A stretch of 64,000 bases of DNA. Origin: Methanocella arvoryzae MRE50. GTDB taxonomy: Archaea > Halobacteriota > Methanocellia > Methanocellales > Methanocellaceae. The DNA is taken from contig NC_009464.1 of the NCBI RefSeq assembly GCF_000063445.1, positions 1,488,001 to 1,552,000 on the forward strand. Direction: 5' to 3'. A program made the translations under genes and the position numbers. Shown here piece after piece: positions 9,979 to 19,169 of the stretch. Below the pieces are notes generated by a model, which was given only the letters and a program-made list of their open reading frames with translations, did no database searches and was not told where the DNA came from. Every line of letters starts with the position of its first letter. Within the stretch, counting starts at the first letter, position 1.

Positions 9979-9988
9979 GTATAAAATA
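9979..9988 (+). promoter_or_regulatory. TATA box for the flippase gene at 10007
   Basis: GTATAAAATAG lies about 25 bp before the ATG, the archaeal TATA spacing for transcription starting at or just before the start codon. No ribosome-binding site precedes the ATG, which fits a leaderless or nearly leaderless mRNA. Confidence 0.55.
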
Positions 9989-10006
9989 GTAAGTAACAAC
10001 ACAGTC

Positions 10007-11392
10007 ATGTTAAGTACATTTAATATATTATTAATTAAAGATTTACTAAATAAATATAGTAGGTTTATAGAAGACATAATTATATCAATGATCCCCAGAT
10101 CATTGGCAATGGGAATTGGACTGATCACATCAGTGATGATAGCAAGAGGATTGGGGCCAGAAGACATAGGGAATTATGCAATTATTCTAAGCATATCTAG
10201 TTTAGTAGTAGTATTATCAGATATGGGCATAAATCAAACTGCTGTAAGATATGCATCAATTGCTTTGTCCAATAACGATATTGAAAAACACCATATGGCA
10301 TTAAGATGGGCTTTTCGTTTGAGAATGATTACGGCAATAGTCGTTACTATTTTATTTATAATCGTATCAAAATATATATTGAGTAATATATGGCATGCAG
10401 AATATCTATGGAAACTAACAATAATTAGTCTGATTACTAGCGTATTTTCTATTATGGCATTTGTGCCACAAATATATTTTCAATCGCAAAAAAAATTTCG
10501 GATGTATGCATTAATAGCAACTACTCAAACGATTATAATATTTTGCGGTATTTTGTTATTATCTATATTTAATTATTGGTCATTAACAATAGTAGTAGTG
10601 ATAAATTTCGTTGCCACATTTATAGGGACTGTATTATCATTTATAGTAATACCAAATAGTGTTTTATTTTCGTCAACAGATTTCAAAAACATTACAATTA
10701 GAAATTTCTATTGTAAAGTTTTAAAAGCACCTAAACTTTACAACAATAAACACCAATTTATGAATCCTGATTCATTTCTATTTTTTATAATAATATCAAC
10801 AATAATTTTAGCTATCACCCAGAAGCTGGATATATGGATAATGGGCTATTTCGTCGATAAAATTCAAATAGGTATTTATTATATTGCTACTTCAGTCACG
10901 TTACCATTATCTGTAGTTTTATGGGGTACGTTAATAGTCGTATTACCACATACATCTACAGCTCTTTCATACGAAGAGTCAATGAATAAATTGAAGAAAA
11001 TATCACAGTTAAGCATAATACTTGTAGTATTCGGGATCATGTATTCAATATTTATACCCATATTAATTCCATTTATTTTTGGTGAAAAATATATTGACGG
11101 AGTCTTAATTGCTCAGATCCTATGTTTTGGATATTGTATATATATGCTTACGAACCCATTACAGATGATAGGGTATAATTTTGGATTGATTAAGTATTAC
11201 TGGCTAATAAACCTGGCACAACTATTAATAATTATTGTTATAAACATTGTCTTTCTACCAGAGATAGGGATTTTTGCATCAGCAATTGCAATTGTATTGA
11301 GCAATACTATAGGCCTGATAGTTAGCTTAGCTTTATTAATACTGGTAATAAAAAAATCTCCAATGTTAAAATCGAATTATATAGATCAATAA
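10007..11392 (+). CDS. Oligosaccharide flippase (Wzx-like), copy 2
   Basis: A 461-residue membrane protein with about 14 hydrophobic segments. Its N-terminal pattern is IPRSLAMGIGLITSVMIARGLGPEDIGNYAI, typical of Wzx-type lipid-linked oligosaccharide flippases. Base composition is extremely AT-rich, even compared with the neighbouring glycan genes, and the orientation is opposite to the rest of the cluster. IS debris lies on both sides (9255-9941 and 11461-11652). All this suggests separate acquisition. It would move a completed repeat unit across the membrane. Confidence 0.85.
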   Translation: MLSTFNILLIKDLLNKYSRFIEDIIISMIPRSLAMGIGLITSVMIARGLGPEDIGNYAIILSISSLVVVLSDMGINQTAVRYASIALSNNDIEKHHMALRWAFRLRMITAIVVTILFIIVSKYILSNIWHAEYLWKLTIISLITSVFSIMAFVPQIYFQSQKKFRMYALIATTQTIIIFCGILLLSIFNYWSLTIVVVINFVATFIGTVLSFIVIPNSVLFSSTDFKNITIRNFYCKVLKAPKLYNNKHQFMNPDSFLFFIIISTIILAITQKLDIWIMGYFVDKIQIGIYYIATSVTLPLSVVLWGTLIVVLPHTSTALSYEESMNKLKKISQLSIILVVFGIMYSIFIPILIPFIFGEKYIDGVLIAQILCFGYCIYMLTNPLQMIGYNFGLIKYYWLINLAQLLIIIVINIVFLPEIGIFASAIAIVLSNTIGLIVSLALLILVIKKSPMLKSNYIDQ

Positions 11393-11460
11393 CACATTAG
11401 ATAGGGAGACCTCTAAAAAGGGTCTTCCGAGTTCAAACTCGGGGTTACTGGAGGGTATGC

Positions 11461-11652
11461 GACTTTTGCTTAAGTCGAAAACATGTATATGGGCTTGCAG
11501 CCATGTCATTTTTTGCCTAGTAAAAACGTTGGTTTGGGCTATCAGATGCCAGTTTCTTGCTTCGATTGCCATGTAAAATACTTTCTGACGTACACCCCAT
11601 GATTCGATAGAGGCACTCCAACAATGATCATCGGATGACTTATGCAATAGCC
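11461..11652 (+). mobile_element. Internally deleted, MITE-like derivative of the 3515-4572 IS
   Basis: The left end (GACTTTTGCTTAAG, then AAAAACGTTGGT and GCTTCGATTGCCAT) and the right end (ACAATGATCATCGG, TTATGCAATAG) of the IS are joined with about 860 bp of the middle missing, leaving 192 bp. It cannot encode a transposase but keeps both termini, with one or two changes each, so it might be moved in trans. The surrounding gap (11393-11785) has no gene. A short palindrome around TTCAAA at 11427-11442 is noted under rejected items. Confidence 0.8.
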
Positions 11653-11785
11653 TCATACGGTATTATAAAACGCTAACGAAACCCTTAACGGAACATTTAT
11701 GGGTCCCAATCCAATATTACATAGGCAATGGAAGTATGAAATGATATTTACTAGAATTTACCACTTTTTTTATGTATGAAAATAA

Positions 11786-14038
11786 TTAGATATTGTAGTA
11801 GATAACTGACCCGCCGTTATCATATATCTCATTAATTAATGCCAAATTATTTAAGCTAGTATAAATTAAATTTTTTATCCGATGTTGAGGATATGGATCA
11901 ATATACACTAACTGTTTATTTATATTATATGATCCAAGATATGTATAATAAGTACCACTTTGATTTAACGAAAGTACATAAATATTAGCATCAGACCAGT
12001 TATAGCTAGTAATTCCACCAGAAGTGTAATCCCATCTCCCGTTTTTCCCAGAAATTAGTAACGATCGGTAATAATCACTATAAACTGGAATGTAACCACT
12101 GTAGATTGTTGGATCGGTCATCCAGTTTGCAGACTCTAACTCAAGATCGTTGTATAGAGGGTAATCTGGCACACCACCTAATGCCATAGATGAAGGATGA
12201 TCATTTAATATTTGAAATATTACGCCAGAATTAAATAATAAGTACACACATAAAAATAATGATATGATACCGTAAGTAAAGGATAAATTAGAACGAAAAG
12301 GAGATTTAACAATCCTTGCATAGACTTTGGGAATTGATTCCAAAGCAAAGATAAAGCCAATTATATAAACTGGTGACACAAAAAACTGCATGATGTGGTA
12401 AATGCGCGTAGTATTCAGTGCACTAGCGAAATAGGGTAAAACAATACTCCCCACAAGCACCATTACAGCAACTCCGCACATAATGAGTTGCATGATCGAA
12501 TAATTATACATATTTTTACGAGCAAATGTTTTATATGACAAATACAGAAGGCCCAAAACGATGCATACCTGATTGAAATAGTATATATAAGTATAGAGGA
12601 GATGCATTTGCGATACCGGAACTTTCTGAATTATCGCCAATCCCTGCGACGCAGTAGGATTTAGCGACTCTGTGAACATGCTACTGATAACCTGGTATAT
12701 GACTGATGACACGGAATAAAAGGCTGTAGATGAAGTTATAGCGATGTACCATGACAACGCGATGAAAATAAAAATGCATATATGTAAAAAATTCAACCGT
12801 ATCGGGGTAACCGGAATAATAACCTTATCAGTATTAATATAACGTGCAACCAGATTTATAAAAGTAAAAAGAACGTAGGATAATGCGATTAATCCAATAA
12901 CCATATACGTTAAACCGTAATGCGATATGATTATGCCACAGCTAAACACAGAAAACAAAATGCCCCATGTTCGTCCGGGTAAGTTATTATTTAAGAGCAG
13001 CAACAGGAGCAAAGTAAGAAAGAGTTCGGCGATTTCCTGTCGGCACAACTGGATCATTTCCTTATAAAATATTAGAGTTGTGATGAAAAAGATCACCGAA
13101 AGGACTGCTACTTTGGGATTTGTTAATTTTTTAAAAACTAGATACATGACTATGGGTACAAGAGCGAAAAAAAACTGGTAAATGATTTTGAAGACCCACT
13201 CCATACTTAAACCGGATATGATCGAATAGACCGGTCCGAGGATGACTATACTTAGCATTGCATTGACATTGGTGGGTATCGAAGAGTTCCAGAAACCGCT
13301 GTCAACTACAAGTTTAGAGACATAGTATTCCTGTTGAACGTCCCAGCCCCAAACATAGTTCGATATCAGCGAGTTATGGAAAAGTAAGGAGAGGGCCATG
13401 ATAAAGACGAGGTAGGGATAAATCCATTCCGGGAAGATGTTTTTTACTGTAACCAAAGCGATGACCAATGAAACGAGTATCAATAAAATATATAGGAGTA
13501 TATTTGTCTCATAATAATTCATAGTAAATGTCGCAATTACAGCTAAAATAGGTAAAAGTGATATCAGCAGTAACATTTTGATGTGGCTACGAGTATATGA
13601 AAAGGAAACTTGATTGCTGAAATCATTATCGTAATGGTGACAAATCAGACAGAGGACTACAGTCAAAGACGAAAGGGCTGATAAGATAAAAAATTCCGAG
13701 ATCGGCCGGTGTATACCGATAATAGGTAGACTGATATTAAGTAAGAATCCAGTTATCATTATAGCCATCAAGCTAAGGCCTATTGAGTACAGTAAAAATT
13801 CTAAAAAGCCTTGCTTATCCAGTCTAAGTATTTTTCCGATCAGGAATCCGGGGACGAACGTCAGGAAAATGAAGCTGATCACGCCCCTCAGAACCGATAC
13901 GGTGATGCCTTCAGCATCTAAGTATAGTACTGATATTAACACCGCGTTCAGTATTAGCGAGTAAACGATGTACTTATGAACTTTTTGGCCTCGATATTCG
14001 AAATAGGAAGACACACTCGGTTTCTCCGTTGTAGGCAT
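11786..14038 (-). CDS. Large multi-spanning membrane protein, DUF2206-like, possible GT-C glycosyltransferase
   Basis: A 750-residue protein with roughly 14-16 membrane segments and a soluble C-terminal portion of about 140 residues (from about LNDHPSSMALGG). After the mid-protein segments it has YVWGWDVQQEYYVSKLV. Acidic residues in an early external loop of this kind (DxxxE) are a hallmark of GT-C enzymes using lipid-linked sugar donors, and resemble the DUF2206 group of archaeal membrane proteins. The adjacent downstream position to glycosyltransferases on the same strand supports a role in glycan assembly or transfer. I do not recognise a specific function. Confidence 0.6.
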   Translation of the reverse strand: MPTTEKPSVSSYFEYRGQKVHKYIVYSLILNAVLISVLYLDAEGITVSVLRGVISFIFLTFVPGFLIGKILRLDKQGFLEFLLYSIGLSLMAIMITGFLLNISLPIIGIHRPISEFFILSALSSLTVVLCLICHHYDNDFSNQVSFSYTRSHIKMLLLISLLPILAVIATFTMNYYETNILLYILLILVSLVIALVTVKNIFPEWIYPYLVFIMALSLLFHNSLISNYVWGWDVQQEYYVSKLVVDSGFWNSSIPTNVNAMLSIVILGPVYSIISGLSMEWVFKIIYQFFFALVPIVMYLVFKKLTNPKVAVLSVIFFITTLIFYKEMIQLCRQEIAELFLTLLLLLLLNNNLPGRTWGILFSVFSCGIIISHYGLTYMVIGLIALSYVLFTFINLVARYINTDKVIIPVTPIRLNFLHICIFIFIALSWYIAITSSTAFYSVSSVIYQVISSMFTESLNPTASQGLAIIQKVPVSQMHLLYTYIYYFNQVCIVLGLLYLSYKTFARKNMYNYSIMQLIMCGVAVMVLVGSIVLPYFASALNTTRIYHIMQFFVSPVYIIGFIFALESIPKVYARIVKSPFRSNLSFTYGIISLFLCVYLLFNSGVIFQILNDHPSSMALGGVPDYPLYNDLELESANWMTDPTIYSGYIPVYSDYYRSLLISGKNGRWDYTSGGITSYNWSDANIYVLSLNQSGTYYTYLGSYNINKQLVYIDPYPQHRIKNLIYTSLNNLALINEIYDNGGSVIYYNI

Positions 14039-14078
14039 ACTCGATGCAAATTGCCTGTTATATATAGTGCAATCTAAA

Positions 14079-15146
14079 TTACAGTAGCTGCTTATAAATA
14101 TTGATGGTCCTTATGGCAATCTTATCCCATGACAATTCTTCCTTCATCTTATGATAAGCGTTTGTCCCCAACTCTTTAGCTAGCTGCTTATCTTTTAATA
14201 ATCGCAGTATGGCAACTGCAAGCGCCTTTTCATCTTTGGGTGGAACTAGTATGCCTGTGATGCCGTTATCGACAACCTCAGGTATCGAGCCGACATTTGT
14301 AGCGATTACCGGTTTGCTGAAAGCGTAGGCGATTGGTATGATCCCCGTTTGGGAAGCTTCGATATAAGGTAAGACTACAATATCAGCCATAGAAAAGTAT
14401 GATGGTACGTCCTTATCTTCGATAAAATAGTTGTGAATATCCAAGTTCTCGGCTTTGAAACTCTGGACGAGGTCTCGATATTCGTCCATGTTTCCTTTAC
14501 CTGCCACGATCAGTTTGACATCGGGATGCTCCTGGATGACTAATTTTAGCGATTCCAGTAGATAGTTTAAGCCTTTGTATTTTAAGATCCGGCCAAAGAA
14601 TAATAATGTATCCCTATTCTCAACGCTGGAATTCTTCTCTACCGAATAATTAAGGAAGAACGAATAGTCGCCGTGAGGTAGAATGAAGATCTTACTTTCA
14701 TCAAATCCCTTTTCTACTAGTCTGTCCTTTAAGTTTTTTCCGTGGGTGATTAGTAAATCGCCCAGTTTCAGGTATTGATCCAGCACAAATTTATAAAAGA
14801 AGTTGTCTGTTCCCTGATGAGCATCTACATCGTGTGCGGTAACTACTATTCGATATTTTTTAAAAAAGGGTACCAACAGTATGAGGATGAAGTGAAAAGA
14901 CGTAAAATGGATTATATCTGGGTTAAAACTTTTAACAATTTTCCTGATTTCCAGCACATTTGCCACTAATTCAGTTTTTTTCCAAGATATTTCATGAATT
15001 GTAATATTTGAGTATAATGACTTTTTATCTCCTAGGTTACCGATAATTAAAGCTTTTTCGTGTTCCTCCGGTATATTGTTTACAAGCTGGGTCGAATAAT
15101 GTAACATCCCACCGGTAGGACTTGGATTGATATACAAAATTTTCAT
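14079..15146 (-). CDS. Glycosyltransferase family 4
   Basis: GT-B fold retaining glycosyltransferase, about 355 residues. The N-terminus MKILYINPSPTGGM holds the Gly-rich donor-side loop. The C-terminal domain starts near LLFFGRILKYKGLNYLLE, followed by EASQTGIIPIAYAFSKPVIA and VGSIPEVVDNGITG, the nucleotide-sugar-binding EX7E-type region of GT4 enzymes. I chose the ATG at 15146 because it begins the conserved strand. A GTG at 15173 would add nine residues. It probably adds one sugar to the lipid-linked repeat unit. The sugar is unknown. Confidence 0.85.
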   Translation of the reverse strand: MKILYINPSPTGGMLHYSTQLVNNIPEEHEKALIIGNLGDKKSLYSNITIHEISWKKTELVANVLEIRKIVKSFNPDIIHFTSFHFILILLVPFFKKYRIVVTAHDVDAHQGTDNFFYKFVLDQYLKLGDLLITHGKNLKDRLVEKGFDESKIFILPHGDYSFFLNYSVEKNSSVENRDTLLFFGRILKYKGLNYLLESLKLVIQEHPDVKLIVAGKGNMDEYRDLVQSFKAENLDIHNYFIEDKDVPSYFSMADIVVLPYIEASQTGIIPIAYAFSKPVIATNVGSIPEVVDNGITGILVPPKDEKALAVAILRLLKDKQLAKELGTNAYHKMKEELSWDKIAIRTINIYKQLL

Positions 15147-15173
15147 AGGAGAAGCGCCTTGACAGTTATACAC

Positions 15174-15479
15174 TTAGATTATGTTTTACTATTTATAGGT
15201 AGGCCTAGCAAAAGTATCATAAAATATATGGTTATCTATTCAAAGTGTTTTGATGCTTAGTATAAACACTGAATAGTCTATTGTCTCTGCAGATACGAAT
15301 AGTTTTGTTGAATAGTCCATGACGATAACCGGTAATTAACTGAGCGCATCTCAACGTTTTTGTATATTTTTCATCAATCCATTTGCGCCAAGGCTATCAG
15401 CCTAAAATTTACAGCAAAATTGAGACACCCAGGTTATAACAACATCATTCGTAGTAGATATGAAGTATTTATGCATATA
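15174..15479. other. AT-rich intergenic stretch with repeated GAATAG words
   Basis: No gene is visible. The word CTATTC/GAATAG occurs four times (around 15236, 15272, 15296 and 15313), the outermost within a loose inverted arrangement GGTTATCTATTC ... GAATAGTCC ... GATAACC. It may be regulatory or a relic of a mobile element. I cannot decide. Confidence 0.3.
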
Positions 15480-16559
15480 TTATTTATTTGATAAAATTAA
15501 ATTATAAAAATCAATATATTGTTTCCCATTATGGTTTATTTGTAAAGATTCAACTTTCATTTTATATTTATCATATTCAGATAGCACCATAATTGTTTTA
15601 TTTAATAGGTCCAAATTATTTCTGTTTTTAAATATAATTGTACCCGCCGGTCTTGAAACACAATCGCTTGCAATTGTCGGAATTTTAAAAAACAAAGACT
15701 CCCATATTGAAACTGCATCCCCATCGGAATTGGTAGGTCTGACAAATATATGACTTTTTAACAGTATGGGATAGAACGGGTATGGCCCTATTAAAAATAA
15801 AAAATTGTTTTCAATACCCTGTAACCTTGATTTTAACTTTTCAAAATAATCCACATTATTCAACTTCGCCAATGAGAAGATAAATCCAATATTTGGATAA
15901 GATTCAATTAAGCTTTTACATAACTCTACACACATGTCAATTCCATATAAATCCTCTTCAAAATAAAATGAAATTGAACTTGCATTAGCAGAAATTATGG
16001 GGTGATGGCTATTAATGAAATCCCATACATGAGAAGGAACTAGTTCTATGTCTGAGGAATTAATGACAGGGGGGAAAAATGGCGATATGATTTTGACATT
16101 CTCAGAATTAACATTTAAAGATACCAACCTATCTTTAATATCTTGGTTCACAACAATAAAATAAGGGGTTAACCTTAAAAATAATTTAGCTACAATCCTA
16201 GTTAAGTTATTATAAAATAATAAATTATTTCTCATGCTATGATAAGTAATAAGGAATGTTTTTCCATTTATAAATGAAATAAATCTAAAAAATATTATAG
16301 CTAAGCTATTACTTAACGTCATGCCCGCAGCATGATAATTAATAATATCCCCATTAAGTAAAAAGCAAGAAGGTAGGTTGTGTTTGATATCAATTATATT
16401 TTTACGTTTTACTGTACCATTAAAATCATAGACGATACATGTATAGCCATTGTCTTCTAAATACGTCTGCAGTCTTTGAATATGGACTTGTATTCCACCG
16501 TATGGTGGTGGATAGTGGCCAATTAGATCAATTTTTTTTAATCGTTTATCCTCGGCCAT
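15480..16559 (-). CDS. Glycosyltransferase, GT-B fold (GT4-like)
   Basis: 359 residues. The N-terminal domain begins KIDLIGHYPPPYGGIQVHIQRL, the classic GT4 Gly-Gly acceptor loop. The C-terminal domain shows RPTNSDGDAVSIWESLFFKI, in which Asp/Glu replace the more common EGxP pattern but the layout is the same, and ASDCVSRPAG. Start ATG at 16559 is preceded by AGAGGT at about 10 bases, a good ribosome-binding site. Strongly AT-rich, like the rest of the island. Probably acts in assembly of the surface glycan. Donor and acceptor unknown. Confidence 0.8.
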   Translation of the reverse strand: MAEDKRLKKIDLIGHYPPPYGGIQVHIQRLQTYLEDNGYTCIVYDFNGTVKRKNIIDIKHNLPSCFLLNGDIINYHAAGMTLSNSLAIIFFRFISFINGKTFLITYHSMRNNLLFYNNLTRIVAKLFLRLTPYFIVVNQDIKDRLVSLNVNSENVKIISPFFPPVINSSDIELVPSHVWDFINSHHPIISANASSISFYFEEDLYGIDMCVELCKSLIESYPNIGFIFSLAKLNNVDYFEKLKSRLQGIENNFLFLIGPYPFYPILLKSHIFVRPTNSDGDAVSIWESLFFKIPTIASDCVSRPAGTIIFKNRNNLDLLNKTIMVLSEYDKYKMKVESLQINHNGKQYIDFYNLILSNK

Positions 16560-17268
16560 ATCGTTATTTACCTCTTAGCATCATAATATAAAAGTATATT
16601 TTTACTTAATACCTCAGGGTCTTAATAAAAGATCGATGGACTTGTTTAGCTCCTCTGCGATTACTTTGCGATCATAATATTTTTCTACATATTTTCGCCC
16701 ATTTTCACCCATCTGTTTTAAAAGATCCTTATTTTTAATAAGATCAACGATCACTCTGGATATTATTTTAGGATCATTTTTAACAATTATTCCCGCCCCA
16801 GATTTATTTGCTATCTGTTCGATTTCATTTCGTCCACAACCCAAGAATGGGACACCGCATGCCATATATTCATAAGCTTTTATTGGCACGATATACTCGA
16901 GACTTTCAAGGTCTTTTAAAGGAGCTACTCCTAAAAGTGACTCTGATATCAATTTTGGGACTTCTGCCCTTGGAAGGTATCCCGTAAATTCAACAAGATC
17001 GTTCAGGCAATTATCATCAACAAATTTCATGAGTTCCGCTTTTTTATCTCCTGCACCCACGATCAACAGTTTTAAGTTTTTTGATTTATTGATCTCTTTT
17101 AACGATAGAATAATTTGTTCCAAGCAATATGCGTGGCCCACATTCCCCACAAAAATGATCTGCTGTTTTTTCTCGCATGACACCGGATAGAATAATCTAA
17201 TATCCACACCGTTTGATATTAAGAGGAACTTTTCTTTATCTATATGTGGGTACCTTTTTGAAATTTTT

Positions 17269-18581
17269 GGCTCTTCTCCGATTGTCGGGTGAGGAACTGC
17301 TAGTTGTAATGGGTGATTTTAAGCCACCGCTTGCCCTTGTAATGTTGGCACAATATCATGGGTAAGCGGTGTAAATACTCGTTAGTATTCAAGAGCCAGT
17401 TTAATTTTAAGGGATTTAAGATTGCTGGTATCAGTCATGATGATGAACGGCTTCTTGTCGAGTTAGAGAGATCAGGGAGGCCTTCTCTGTGTCCTCGTTG
17501 TGGCAGGCGTGTTAAACGTGTTGAGGATGAGTATGTCCGAGTGGTCAGGGACCTGGATTTGGGGTGTCTGCGTTGTTATGTGCAGTTCCCTCAATACAAG
17601 ATCTTTTGCCGGTGTGGCCACAGGGGTCATGAGAAACTGGAGTTTGTAAGGGAGTACTCGAGATGCACGAAGAGACTGGAAAAGCATGTCTCGGTTCTCT
17701 GTAAGCATATGAGCATTAAAGAAGCCGCCCAGGTCGTAGGGTTAGACTGGAAGACTGTGAAGAGTATTGATAAGAATACGATGAGAGAATCCCTTGTCCC
17801 GTTGGATTCCAGTAATCCCCGGGTGATCGGCGTGGATGAGATCGCTTATGAGAAAGGCCATAAATACCTCACAGTAGTCCGGGATGTTGAAAAGGGCTGT
17901 GTTCTCTGGACGGGCATTGGGAGAAAAGAGGTGACACTCGACCTGTTCTTCGCCATTCTAGGATACGAGAAAAGCATGAACGTTAAAGCGGTGGTCATGG
18001 ATATGTGGGATCCATATATTGCCAGCGTCCGTAAAAACACGAGGGCGGAGATCGTGTTCGATAAGTTCCATATCGCTAAGAAAGCAGGGGAATGCATAGA
18101 CAGTATCCGTAGACGAGAATTCAGGGGTGCAGGCAAAGCTGAACGAAAACACTGGAAGGATAAACGGTTTCTCATCCTCAGCAGAGAGAAGAACCTCCCC
18201 AGTGAAAAGAGGGAGACTCTTCAGGAACTATTGGAGCTGAACCAACCCTTGTACAAGGCATACCTGTTGAAAGAACAACTCCTGGACATCCTGGACGCCC
18301 GATATCAGAACCATGCAATGCTCCGGTTGCAGACATGGAAAGAGAACGTGGAGAGTAGCGGATTGGAGGAGTTCCAAGCTCTGGTAAGGACATTGGATCG
18401 TTACATGTACGGTGTGACCGCCCTCTTCAAACATCATATCACTAATGCCGGTAGCGAAGGTTTCAACACCAAGATCAATATCATCAAAAGAAGAAGTTAC
18501 GGCCTCCAGGACCTGGAGTATTTTATGCTTAAAATATTAACAATCTGCCGGAAACCCTCATCCTAAAAATGGAGAAGAGCC
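17269..18581 (+). mobile_element. ISL3-family insertion sequence in a GT4 gene
   Basis: Inverted ends GGCTCTTCTCC (17269-17279) and its complement (18571-18581) enclose one transposase gene. The 8-bp AAATTTTT is duplicated at 17261-17268 and 18582-18589, matching the 8-bp duplications of the ISL3 family. Total 1313 bp. Perfect ends and duplication indicate a recent insertion. Confidence 0.93.
17358..18566 (+). CDS. ISL3-family transposase
   Basis: 402 residues, typical of ISL3. N-terminal zinc-binding region (CPRCGRR, then CRCGHRGHE), helix-turn-helix (MSIKEAAQVVGLDWKTVK), and a DDE catalytic domain with Asp in IGVDEIAY, Asp in VVMDMWDPY and Glu in GSEGFNTKINIIKRRSYG. Full length with no interruption, so probably active and responsible for the insertion. 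Confidence 0.93.
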   Translation: MGKRCKYSLVFKSQFNFKGFKIAGISHDDERLLVELERSGRPSLCPRCGRRVKRVEDEYVRVVRDLDLGCLRCYVQFPQYKIFCRCGHRGHEKLEFVREYSRCTKRLEKHVSVLCKHMSIKEAAQVVGLDWKTVKSIDKNTMRESLVPLDSSNPRVIGVDEIAYEKGHKYLTVVRDVEKGCVLWTGIGRKEVTLDLFFAILGYEKSMNVKAVVMDMWDPYIASVRKNTRAEIVFDKFHIAKKAGECIDSIRRREFRGAGKAERKHWKDKRFLILSREKNLPSEKRETLQELLELNQPLYKAYLLKEQLLDILDARYQNHAMLRLQTWKENVESSGLEEFQALVRTLDRYMYGVTALFKHHITNAGSEGFNTKINIIKRRSYGLQDLEYFMLKILTICRKPSS

Positions 18582-19169
18582 AAATTTTTTCTTCTATAAC
18601 GTTGGTAGTTACACAAATCTTATCCGATTTTTCGTAGCATACTTTCTCGAATTTTCTGCTCATCTTCTCATTAATACTCCCTTCCTTTAGGAATCCTAGT
18701 CCAATCGCTGCGTCGATCCATAGATCCCTCACGTCTACAATCCAAGGTTTTTTTAATAATTGTTTACAGATTAATCCCGGAAGGTTCACAAATATCGGTG
18801 GCGTGGAGGTCAGGATAAGATCAAATTTCTTAGAATTTATCAGAGACCATATGGTCGCATGCAATGAAAATAACAGGTAATAAGACATCCGGCTGAGAAA
18901 TCCAGGATCGCTCGATTTTGGTTGCCAGGTCCATAAATTAACCACTTTGATGGAGTTGATCACTACTGATTCTGACACCTTCCATTTTCTTTTAAACGTT
19001 CCAATAGGGATGGTTGGGTGCGGACTTAAGATCGTTACGTCCAAATTGTCACTCAGATATTTTACCATATCAGATATTCTAAAAGCATTTGCTTCTGGTG
19101 GATATTGCTGAGTAACAATTAAAATTTTTTTTCTATCCATGCTAATACCGACGTATAAACAATAACTAC

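Larger units (their letters stand above)
16614..19140 (-). pseudogene. Glycosyltransferase family 4 (WbuB-like), interrupted by an ISL3 element
   Basis: The 5' part (19140 to 18582) encodes KILIVTQQYPPEANAFR and VVDVRDLWIDAAIG-like text (as PWIVDVRDLW), typical of WbuB/WcaI-type N-terminal domains. The 3' part (17260 to 16614) encodes LLISNGVDIRLFYP, FVGNVGHAY and KAYEYMACGVP. Joining 18582 to 17260 keeps the frame and creates EEKISKRYPHIDKEKFL, so the ancestral protein of about 405 residues is fully recoverable. As it stands the gene is split: the upstream half ends after reading into the IS, and the downstream half has only an internal ATG (17207). Such enzymes add N-acetyl-aminosugars in O-antigen-like glycans. 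Confidence 0.88.

Noticed and set aside
11427-11442. tRNA T-arm-like palindrome around TTCAAA near an IS remnant
   Set aside because: The loop is six rather than seven bases in the only good pairing, and no acceptor, D or anticodon arm can be built around it.
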